DNA from: Chitinophaga pinensis
Lineage (GTDB): Bacteria > Bacteroidota > Bacteroidia > UKL13-3
Length of the DNA stretch: 5,453 bases
Assembly (NCBI GenBank): GCA_943323675.2
Contig: CALPIR020000161.1
Location: 1-5,453 of the forward strand
Reading direction: 5' to 3'
Position numbers and translations under genes: made by a program. The notes beneath the pieces are model-generated. The model was not told the DNA's origin. It was given only the letters and a program-made list of their open reading frames with translations, and searched no databases. Below, one piece after another: positions 1 through 5,453 of this stretch; the stretch's first letter is position 1; every line of letters starts with the position of its first letter.

Positions 1-759
1 AATAATGGTCATACTACTTTCTAAGTTTTTATCCCAAACGGAAGTGGAATAATTTAAAGCACCCCTGCCACCGTTTATAAATTTAAACGTAACAAATCCT
101 GAGTCCTCAAAATCTGTTAAATGTTCATGGTTAAAGTCAGCAAAATTTGCTTTAATATCAGTAATATCACCAAATACCCAATACATTAAATCTATGAAAT
201 GGCTAAACTGTGTGAATAATGTACCACCATCTAAATCATTCTTCCCATGCCATCCTTCTTTTTTATAGTATCGTTCGTCACGGTTCCAATAACAGTTAAC
301 CTGAACCATAAACGTTTTACCTAATAACCCTGATGTCACTATTTCTTTTAACCACTCACTTGGAGGTGAGTACCTGTTTTGCATCACACAAAATACATGT
401 TTAGAATGGTGCAGGGCTTTATAAATAACTTCTTCGCAAGCATGCTTAGTAAGTCCCATAGGTTTCTCAATCACCACATGCATACCTGCAGTTAAACAAT
501 GTTTTGCCTGGTCAGCATGTAAACCATTAGGTGTAGCAATATTTACTACATCAGCTTTTAATCCTGATTCTAAAAAACTTTCTAAACTATCAAAAAAAGG
601 AACACCTGGATATAGGGTGTTTAATTCGGTTTGTTTGTTGGTGTCTGTATCTATTAATGCAATAAGTTGGGCTTCTGGGTTTCGCTTTACCATTTCCGCA
701 TGGCGTTTACCAATATGACCGCAACCAGCTACTACAAATTTTATTGGGGATGTACTCAT
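1..759 (-). CDS. Gfo/Idh/MocA-family NAD-dependent sugar-nucleotide oxidoreductase, WlbA/WbpB-like (C-terminus missing)
   Basis: The reading frame is open for 253 codons from an ATG at 759 to the left edge, so the end lies outside the window; relatives are about 310-350 residues. An N-terminal Rossmann fold is visible: VVAGCGHIGKRH at residues 9-20 is the dinucleotide-binding glycine motif, and D37 ends the second strand. ATPNGLH (75-81) and EKPM (98-101) are the family cofactor/active-site signatures, with K99 the conserved lysine. DGGTLFTQFSHFID (177-190) carries the probable catalytic histidine H187. QNR (127-129), the YW...YY...W pattern at 157-170 and the NLESSMTI ending (245-252) match my memory of WlbA/WbpB, which oxidise C3 of UDP-GlcNAcA so that an amino group can be added there. 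It starts 8 bases after the GNAT gene, behind an A-rich leader (AACAGAAAA) with no Shine-Dalgarno. Family assignment is firm. The UDP-GlcNAcA substrate is inferred from motif resemblance and from the epimerase upstream; another sugar-nucleotide dehydrogenase remains possible. Confidence 0.88.
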   Translation of the reverse strand, partial: MSTSPIKFVVAGCGHIGKRHAEMVKRNPEAQLIALIDTDTNKQTELNTLYPGVPFFDSLESFLESGLKADVVNIATPNGLHADQAKHCLTAGMHVVIEKPMGLTKHACEEVIYKALHHSKHVFCVMQNRYSPPSEWLKEIVTSGLLGKTFMVQVNCYWNRDERYYKKEGWHGKNDLDGGTLFTQFSHFIDLMYWVFGDITDIKANFADFNHEHLTDFEDSGFVTFKFINGGRGALNYSTSVWDKNLESSMTII

Positions 760-767
760 TTTTCTGT

Positions 768-1409
768 TTATATTAAATCTTTGGTCATAATGAATGATGT
801 TTCATTTTCATCACTAATTAAATAACCATTTTTAGTATACGATTTTATAGCTTTTTCATTTTGTTTGCGTACAGACAAGGATAATCTTTTTGCACTCATT
901 TCAATCGCTTTTCGCTCAAATTCTTGCTGCAATAAAGTGCCTAATCCTTTTTGTTGCAAATTAGGTATCACGCCAATAACTACTATTCCTGCAGTTAGTG
1001 GTTCATTTTTGGGTTTAGGGCTGGCAACAGCCATTGGCTGCTCTTTGAGCAAACCAACTTTTCGCATTATGTTTTTTAAAATAAATTGATACTTTTTGCG
1101 CACTGCAGGATGTAATAACAACCAAGGTTTACGTGCAAATGATCCTGCTGCTTGGTTAAATCCAAACTGGGTCATTCCACTTCCAGAACCATAAGCATCT
1201 GTTCCATCCATTATAAAACCACCACAGTATCCTTGAACTAAATTATTTTCTTCTACATAAAATAAAAATTTGTTAGTTGCACTTAAGTACCATTTCAGCA
1301 TAGAAGCAACCACTTTCTCACCAAGCAGTGATGTAACAGATTTTGGGAATGCTGCTATATGGCATTTTGCTATTTTATGTAAGTCGTCTGTTGCTGCGTA
1401 TTTTATCAT
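768..1409 (-). CDS. GNAT-family N-acyltransferase with a long internal insertion
   Basis: This is a complete 213-residue protein. The C-terminal third has the GNAT core. Motif A is VVIGVIPNLQQKGLGTLL (143-160), where QQKGLG (152-157) is the Q/R-x-x-G-x-G acyl-CoA pyrophosphate loop. Motif B follows as LSLSVRKQNEKAIKSYTKNGY (from 176 to 196), with N184, Y191 and G195 in the usual places. The N-terminus (1-62) looks like the first GNAT strands and helices. Between them, about residues 65-140 form an unusually long insert that is Gly/Ser-rich (DAYGSGSG, 71-78), then basic and hydrophobic; standard GNATs are 140-180 residues. The start codon overlaps the stop of the glycosyltransferase as ATGA, indicating translational coupling. 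Acceptor and acyl donor cannot be read from the sequence. From its position, an amino-sugar nucleotide or sugar intermediate is the natural guess. The usual 3-N-acetyltransferases of diacetamido-uronate pathways (WbpD/WlbB) are left-handed beta-helix proteins, so this is either a replacement or a different modification. Confidence 0.85.
   Translation of the reverse strand: MIKYAATDDLHKIAKCHIAAFPKSVTSLLGEKVVASMLKWYLSATNKFLFYVEENNLVQGYCGGFIMDGTDAYGSGSGMTQFGFNQAAGSFARKPWLLLHPAVRKKYQFILKNIMRKVGLLKEQPMAVASPKPKNEPLTAGIVVIGVIPNLQQKGLGTLLQQEFERKAIEMSAKRLSLSVRKQNEKAIKSYTKNGYLISDENETSFIMTKDLI
1406..1409 (-). other. ATGA stop/start overlap coupling the glycosyltransferase and GNAT genes
   Basis: On the minus strand the four bases read ATGA: the GNAT start ATG (1409-1407) overlaps the glycosyltransferase stop TGA (1408-1406). 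This arrangement usually lets a terminating ribosome restart on the next gene. It is the only TGA among the five stops in the window, the others being TAA, and the overlap itself explains the choice. Confidence 0.85.
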
Positions 1410-2626
1410 AACTGTGTTATTCTAGTCCAAAATTGTGCTGCTAGTTTTCTTCGATCAAAATTTGTAGCAACATATTTGTGGCCATTCTCCCCAAGCTTTT
1501 TACATAGTTCAGGGCTTTGATAAAGTTGTATAATTTTATCAACTAATGCATTTGCGTTTTCTGGTTCAAAGTGTAAAGCGCATTTTCCTTCTTCAACAAA
1601 TAATTCTTTGGCTTCACCATCAACCCCAAGCAATACCGGCTTACTGAAGTATAGTGGTTCAAATATTTTAGAAGGAATGGCACCCAAGAACAAATTGTTT
1701 TTCCTTAATGGTGTAACATAGCAATTACACGCATCAATTACATCAGTCATCTCATTTCTTGGTACACTATTGATAAATATAATGTTAGTTAATTTTTTTT
1801 CTTTAGCAAAGTTTAACAACTCATCTTTCACTGGTCCATCACCCACCATCATAAAAACAATATTCTCTTCGAATTTAATTTGATTTGCCGCTTCTATTAT
1901 TATTTCTAATCCTTGTGCATGACCAATAATACCAGCATATGCAATTACAAATACATTCTCCGGAATGTGATGTTTAAGTCTAAATGCTTTACCATTTCCA
2001 ACTGTATTAAATTGTTTAGTATCTATTCCATTTCTTATTAAGTGTGATGGAATATTAGGAAAGCGTTGGTTGATGTTAGAAATAATACCTTGGGTTTGTC
2101 CACTAACCAGATTCGATTTTTTATAAATAAGTGATTCTAATTTATACGATAAACCTAATAATAATTTATTATTAATGATGTTAAGCTTTTCTGCACTCTC
2201 TGGCCATAAGTCGCTTACATTGAATATAAGTTTGCTATTATTAAAAAACTTTAATAATAAGGCGGTTATTCCAAGAAATAGGGGAGGTGACTCGCATATG
2301 ATGATATCATGTTTTTTTATTTTGACTAAACCTAGGTAAAGTGCTGAAAACACAAATGAAAAATAATTTAGTAACCGAGGAATAACACCTTTGCTTTTAC
2401 TTACATATATCCAACCACGATAAATGGTTAAAGGCCCATCTTGCTCTTTAACATACCACTTACCTTTGTATCCCTCATACACTTCTGTTCTGGGGTAATT
2501 AGGCATTGCCGTAAGTATATTTACTTCAGCTCCAAATTCAGATAAATAGTTAGCTAAAGAGTGCAGTCTATTTTGTGGTGCACCTGTTTCAGGTGGAAAA
2601 TATTGTGTTAGAAATAAAACCTTCAA
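1406..2626 (-). CDS. GT4-family glycosyltransferase, WbuB-like
   Basis: This is a 406-residue GT-B retaining glycosyltransferase. The N-terminal acceptor domain opens with FLTQYFPPETGAPQNR (5-20), the glycine-containing first loop typical of the WbuB branch, followed by MPNYP (41-45), ESPPLFLG (112-119) and NVSDLWPES (136-144). The C-terminal nucleotide-sugar domain has RNGID (198-202), AYAGIIGHAQG (229-239), VGDGP (261-265) and AIPSKIFEPLYFSKPV (316-331), which contains the donor-binding glutamate E323, then GVDGEAKELF (334-343). Hydrophobic stretches at about 86-101 and 115-128 could hold the protein against the inner membrane, as expected for assembly on undecaprenyl diphosphate; I see no signal peptide. 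E. coli WbuB is regarded as an N-acetylfucosamine transferase, but donor choice varies in this family. Here a ManNAc3NAcA-type or N-acetylmannosamine-type sugar is plausible because the gene directly follows a 2-epimerase. The start is a TTG codon (see separate entry). It lies 5 bases after the epimerase stop and overlaps the GNAT gene by 4. Confidence 0.92.
   Translation of the reverse strand: MKVLFLTQYFPPETGAPQNRLHSLANYLSEFGAEVNILTAMPNYPRTEVYEGYKGKWYVKEQDGPLTIYRGWIYVSKSKGVIPRLLNYFSFVFSALYLGLVKIKKHDIIICESPPLFLGITALLLKFFNNSKLIFNVSDLWPESAEKLNIINNKLLLGLSYKLESLIYKKSNLVSGQTQGIISNINQRFPNIPSHLIRNGIDTKQFNTVGNGKAFRLKHHIPENVFVIAYAGIIGHAQGLEIIIEAANQIKFEENIVFMMVGDGPVKDELLNFAKEKKLTNIIFINSVPRNEMTDVIDACNCYVTPLRKNNLFLGAIPSKIFEPLYFSKPVLLGVDGEAKELFVEEGKCALHFEPENANALVDKIIQLYQSPELCKKLGENGHKYVATNFDRRKLAAQFWTRITQL
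2624..2626 (-). other. TTG start codon of the glycosyltransferase
   Basis: The minus-strand codon here is TTG. Reading upstream in frame gives only AGC, AAT, GTA, AAA, ATC, TTC and ATA before a TGA stop at 2650-2648, so there is no ATG or GTG alternative. The next in-frame Met is residue 41, which would remove the conserved FPPETGAP loop. Starting at TTG gives MKVLFLTQYFPPE, the usual N-terminus of this family. The leader AAAGTAAATAGC has no Shine-Dalgarno, and the epimerase stop lies 5 bases upstream, so initiation may rely on ribosomes finishing the previous gene. Confidence 0.75.
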
Positions 2627-2631
2627 GCTAT

Positions 2632-3723
2632 TTACTTTGATGAATATTCATTTTCTAATAATGCGATACAAATATTATGGCTCGCATTTCCATTTCCGTA
2701 TAAGTTTATTTTTTCAGGGAATGAGGCTGATAAAGCTTTTTTTGCCAACTGAATTATTTTTTCAGTATTTGTGCCTGCAATTGAGTTGTATCCTTTTTCA
2801 ATTAACTCCACCCATTCTGTTTGTTCTCTTGTTGTTACGCAAAACTTTCCAAAAAAGTAGGCCTCTTTTTGGAGTCCACCACTATCTGTAATAACCAAAG
2901 AACAGTTTTTAAGCAACACAATCATGTCGAAATAACCCAATGGTTCAACTATTGTAAAATTAGTTTTTAGTTGGTGTTGCTTTATCAGTTTCTTGGTTCT
3001 TGGATGTATAGGTACAACCACCGGATTATTCTCGTGAAGTAAATTTAGTGCATCTATTATCCCTTTTAAATTAATTGGATTATCGGTGTTTTCTGCTCTA
3101 TGAATTGTTGAAAGAATAAAAGGTTTTCCAATTAAACTGAGTTGTTTTAAAATTGTTGATTTTTCTGAAGCCTTTTCTCCATAGAATAATGCTGCGTCTT
3201 CCATTACATCTCCTGTTTTAATTATTTTACAAGGGATGTTTTTATATCCTTCATTTTCCAAATTATTAACTGCTGCATCTGTTGGGCAAAACAACCAATC
3301 GCTTATCCGATCTGTTAAAATTCGATTAATTTCTTCAGGCATATTTAAATTAAAACTTCTCAGTCCTGCTTCAACATGCGCTACTTTGATGTGTAGTTTT
3401 TTTGCTGCTAAAGCTCCAGCAATTGTACTATTCGTATCACCAAATACAACTACTAAATCGGGCTTTTCTTGAAGCATTACAACTTCTAGTTTTTCCAACA
3501 TTTGACCTGTCATTGCACCGTGTGAAAGGCCATTGATGTTTAGGTTGTAATGTGGCTTAGGTATTTCCATTTCTTCAAAAAAGATATCGCTCATGTTGGC
3601 ATCAAAATGTTGTCCTGTATGAACAATAACTTCTTGGAATTGAACGTGTTTTTTTATCTCTCTGGATAGTGCTGCTGCTTTTACAAATTGTGGTCGAGCT
3701 CCAATTATGGTTAAGATTTTCAT
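2632..3723 (-). CDS. wecB: Non-hydrolysing UDP-GlcNAc 2-epimerase family protein (WecB/WbpI type)
   Basis: This is a complete 363-residue cytosolic enzyme, the normal length for the family, which inverts C2 of UDP-GlcNAc or a modified UDP-GlcNAc through a 2-acetamidoglucal intermediate. The motifs run in order: GARPQFVK (8-15), HTGQHFD (35-41), VFGDTNS (93-99) with D96, HVEAGLRSFNLNMPEEINR (116-134) with catalytic-type E118 and E131, STIHRAENTD (205-214) with H208 and R209, HPRT (240-243), TDSGGLQKEA (279-288) and TREQTEWVE (298-306). No key residue is missing. Annotation pipelines would call this WecB (UDP-ManNAc formation). From memory, the N-terminus, the GQHFDANMS segment and HRAENTD resemble Pseudomonas WbpI, which acts on UDP-GlcNAc3NAcA, more than E. 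coli WecB. The WlbA-like dehydrogenase two genes downstream supports that reading. An FnlC/WbjD-type role in FucNAc synthesis is a weaker alternative, because no FnlA/B partner is visible. The start ATG shares a base with the upstream stop (TAATG). Confidence 0.93.
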   Translation of the reverse strand: MKILTIIGARPQFVKAAALSREIKKHVQFQEVIVHTGQHFDANMSDIFFEEMEIPKPHYNLNINGLSHGAMTGQMLEKLEVVMLQEKPDLVVVFGDTNSTIAGALAAKKLHIKVAHVEAGLRSFNLNMPEEINRILTDRISDWLFCPTDAAVNNLENEGYKNIPCKIIKTGDVMEDAALFYGEKASEKSTILKQLSLIGKPFILSTIHRAENTDNPINLKGIIDALNLLHENNPVVVPIHPRTKKLIKQHQLKTNFTIVEPLGYFDMIVLLKNCSLVITDSGGLQKEAYFFGKFCVTTREQTEWVELIEKGYNSIAGTNTEKIIQLAKKALSASFPEKINLYGNGNASHNICIALLENEYSSK

Positions 3724-3725
3724 TA
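3721..3725 (-). other. TAATG stop/start junction between the CapK-like and epimerase genes
   Basis: The minus strand reads TAATG: the TAA stop of the CapK-like gene (3725-3723) shares its last A with the ATG of the epimerase (3723-3721). The preceding bases (GTGAAGAAA) are purine-rich but do not form a clear Shine-Dalgarno at normal spacing. Termination-reinitiation coupling is likely. Confidence 0.85.
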
Positions 3726-5102
3726 TTTCTTCACATGTGATATTACTGCTTGGAACTTGCCGTTATTGTTGCGCGGAATTGACTCTACTATATTTATATC
3801 CAACTCAATTTTTCCAAGTTGAGAATTCATTCTTTGTCTAATTATATCAATCTCGTCTAATTTTAATTGGTTACATGTAACTAGCTTAATTTCGAATTGA
3901 TTTAATGTGTGTTGTATTATTTGACCTTCTATGATTTTTGGGATATTAATAAATATACCATGGAATCTTACCATTTCTCTGCCATCTTGACCAATAACCG
4001 TATCCTCTATTCTTCCTATTATTTCATCAATAATTGGCATGTTTCTTTTGCATTTACAAGACTGGTTCAAACTTAATTTAGCCATATCACCAATTCGATA
4101 TCTAATTAAAGGTTGATCATAGTTTAAAAATCCAGTACAAACCATTTCTCCAATTTCTCCTAAATCAGCATTAGTTCCATCTTCTTTGATTAACTCAATG
4201 TGGCCAACATCTTCACTAATGTGTAGTTTTCCATATTCACATTCGCTAATTAAACCGCATGCTTCAACTCCGCTGTAACTATCATAGGTTTTACATCCAT
4301 AAACACGTTTAAATGTCTGACGCATTTCCTCAGTTAGCTTTTCGCTACTTGTAATTACTGCTTTTATTTGTGGTGCTTTAAGTTTGTTATCTTCAATAAA
4401 ACGTGCTAAAAAATAATTACTCATTGCATAGCCTGTCATATAGTCTATTTTATATTTTTTCATTGCTTCTAAATAGTTAGAAGTATTCTCAGAATTTATA
4501 TGATAAGCGGAAAAGTATACCTGTTTTTCAAAATAATTATACCTATAAAATGGACCTTTACTTTCTGCTTTCAATACTACTCTTCTTCCTCCAATAGTGC
4601 CTCGAGCATTTTTTATTGATAGACCTGCCCAATTCCTAATACGTGCTTCAAATGCAGCACTCCATCTTTGATGCATGGCAGAGGAAAAGAGGATTTTAGT
4701 TGGTGTTCCTGTACTTCCACTACTAGAATAGAACTCACCACCACGCTCTCTTTTTAACGATAAAAGTGTTTTTTCTCCAAGTTCTCTTAAAGTTGTTTTT
4801 TCTAAAAAAGGCACTTTATTTAAGGTTTTTAAATCGATTTTATTAACATCAATATTAAGTTTTTCAAATAATGCCTTGTAATAGGGTACTTCTTTTTTTG
4901 CATGATTTAACAGGTTTTTCAATTCTGAATTTTTATAATTAACCCAATCAATTCTAGTAAAGGATTCTCTATTTAAGTATTGTTTGTATTCATTATTAAA
5001 AATACCTCCAAATCTTCTTTTATTCCATTTATATCCATAAATACTAATACCTAAATTCTGAATAAAGATAGGTGCGTATTTATAAATTAAATTTGATAGC
5101 AT
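3723..5102 (-). CDS. CapK/PaaK-like adenylate-forming enzyme (phenylacetate-CoA ligase family) of a polysaccharide locus
   Basis: From the ATG at 5102 this is 459 residues. The ANL/PaaK adenylation fold is visible: SSSGSTGTPT (126-135) is the ATP-phosphate loop; YDSYSGVEACG (273-283) holds the adenine-site motif with the conserved E280; PLIRYRIGD (331-339) carries the ribose-binding aspartate D339; GRIEDTV (363-369) is the hinge; and GKFQAV near the end supplies K449 at the position of the adenylation lysine. Cys288, His294 and the C-x-C pair 349/351 could form a metal site as in PaaK relatives. Family members activate a carboxylic acid as acyl-AMP and often pass it to CoA; those in capsule loci (CapK) have mostly unknown substrates. 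Start choice: an ATG at 5174 would add 24 residues but overlap the preceding gene by 62 bases. The ATG at 5102 lies 10 bases after that gene's stop and gives MLSNLIYKYAPIFIQNLG, the usual family beginning (short helix, then P-x-F-x-Q-N). The downstream junction is TAATG. Confidence 0.87.
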   Translation of the reverse strand: MLSNLIYKYAPIFIQNLGISIYGYKWNKRRFGGIFNNEYKQYLNRESFTRIDWVNYKNSELKNLLNHAKKEVPYYKALFEKLNIDVNKIDLKTLNKVPFLEKTTLRELGEKTLLSLKRERGGEFYSSSGSTGTPTKILFSSAMHQRWSAAFEARIRNWAGLSIKNARGTIGGRRVVLKAESKGPFYRYNYFEKQVYFSAYHINSENTSNYLEAMKKYKIDYMTGYAMSNYFLARFIEDNKLKAPQIKAVITSSEKLTEEMRQTFKRVYGCKTYDSYSGVEACGLISECEYGKLHISEDVGHIELIKEDGTNADLGEIGEMVCTGFLNYDQPLIRYRIGDMAKLSLNQSCKCKRNMPIIDEIIGRIEDTVIGQDGREMVRFHGIFINIPKIIEGQIIQHTLNQFEIKLVTCNQLKLDEIDIIRQRMNSQLGKIELDINIVESIPRNNNGKFQAVISHVKK

Positions 5103-5112
5103 TCCAGCCAAT

Positions 5113-5453
5113 TTAGGATAGGTGATTTTTTGTCCAAATATAATACATAAAATATTGTAGTACCAGTGGCTCATAATGGCTACTTTCGCCCTTGTTAATA
5201 CTTGCTATGGCTGGCTTTAAATCAATCCTATCTAATATTTCTTGATTAAATTTATGTGAACTTACAAAGCCATTCCACAACTCACTTAAGTTCTCACTTT
5301 CTTTTATCAGTTTTATCCAAGGAACTGATAATCCAACTTTCCTGAAACTGGTTATGTTATCAGGTAAATGATGTTTCATTGTTTCAAATAATATCCTTTT
5401 CCCTTTTTTTCCTGCCGTAAGCCAATTGGTGTTTAGTGTGCCAATACCTTCTA
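5113..5453 (-). CDS. asnB: Asparagine synthase-like glutamine amidotransferase, C-terminal 112 residues only
   Basis: The frame is open from the right edge to a TAA at 5115-5113, so only the tail of a protein normally about 600 residues long is present. The Met at 5377-5379 is internal, because coding continues upstream through TAGKKGKRIL. This matches the end of the AsnB synthetase domain: GKKGKRIL (visible residues 14-21), then MKHHLPDNI (25-33), then RKVGLSVPW (37-45) where typical members read K-x-G-F-x-V-P, and a final helix LVLQYFMYYIWTKNHL (96-111) like the closing l-x-x-W segment of AsnB. The N-terminal glutaminase (Cys2) and PP-loop ATPase domains are outside the window. AsnB proteins adenylate a carboxylate and amidate it with glutamine-derived ammonia. 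In O-antigen loci, homologues such as WbpS are thought to turn uronic acids into uronamides, which would fit the uronic-acid pathway suggested downstream. Family call is fairly sure from the tail alone; substrate is inference. Confidence 0.78.
   Translation of the reverse strand, partial: EGIGTLNTNWLTAGKKGKRILFETMKHHLPDNITSFRKVGLSVPWIKLIKESENLSELWNGFVSSHKFNQEILDRIDLKPAIASINKGESSHYEPLVLQYFMYYIWTKNHLS

Noticed and set aside
865..1089. Plus-strand open frame of 74 codons
   Set aside because: It lies wholly antisense inside the GNAT gene, shows no recognisable motif, and the minus-strand frame carries clear acyl-CoA binding motifs.
1793..1800. Run of eight T (eight A in the coding strand) within the glycosyltransferase as a phase-variation tract
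   Set aside because: It encodes ordinary Lys codons in KEKKLTN, the frame is intact, and runs of 7-8 A/T are common by chance here (for example 3649-3655, 4893-4899 and 5404-5410).
2637..2891. Plus-strand open frame of 84 codons
   Set aside because: It is antisense to the conserved C-terminal half of the epimerase; its hydrophobic look comes from the AT-rich complement, and nothing else supports it.
3236..3472. Plus-strand open frame of 78 codons
   Set aside because: It is antisense to the catalytic region of the epimerase, with no motif or plausible leader.
3731..3738. Short palindrome CACATGTG near the end of the CapK-like gene as an operator
   Set aside because: Eight bases of palindrome inside a coding sequence are expected by chance, and there is no promoter-like context.
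5113..5379. A stand-alone 88-residue gene starting at the Met at 5379
   Set aside because: The frame stays open to the right edge and the upstream residues (TAGKKGKRILFET) continue the asparagine-synthase domain, so this Met is internal.

Overview
The window is 5,453 bases of AT-rich DNA carrying six genes, all on the minus strand and packed end to end. Transcription runs from high to low coordinates. The order is: the C-terminal end of an asparagine-synthase-like amidotransferase (cut by the right edge), a CapK/PaaK-like adenylate-forming enzyme, a non-hydrolysing UDP-GlcNAc 2-epimerase-family protein, a GT4 glycosyltransferase of the WbuB type, a GNAT acyltransferase, and a Gfo/Idh/MocA oxidoreductase of the WlbA/WbpB type (cut by the left edge). 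The junctions are +10, -1, +5, -4 and +8 bases, so this looks like the interior of one operon. I see no promoter, terminator, RNA gene, mobile element, CRISPR array or sizeable intergenic gap.

The low GC content, the almost exclusive use of TAA stops, A-rich leaders without a clear Shine-Dalgarno sequence, and the style of the proteins suggest a member of the Bacteroidota. That is an inference from composition and general resemblance, not a placement. The genes belong to a surface polysaccharide (O-antigen, capsule or exopolysaccharide) locus.

The most informative pairing is the epimerase with the oxidoreductase. From memory, the epimerase resembles Pseudomonas WbpI more than E. coli WecB, and the oxidoreductase carries the features of WlbA/WbpB, which oxidises C3 of UDP-GlcNAcA. 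Together they suggest that the locus makes a UDP-2,3-diacetamido-2,3-dideoxy-uronic acid (ManNAc3NAcA or a relative). The missing aminotransferase, N-acetyltransferase and 6-dehydrogenase should lie outside the window. The GT4 enzyme is then a candidate to transfer this or a neighbouring sugar. The asparagine-synthase-like protein could convert a uronic acid to a uronamide. The CapK-like enzyme and the GNAT could together activate and attach an acyl group to an amino sugar.

Two start sites need attention. The glycosyltransferase appears to begin at a TTG codon. The CapK-like gene probably begins at an internal ATG (5102) rather than at the longest-ORF start (5174), which would overlap the upstream gene by 62 bases.
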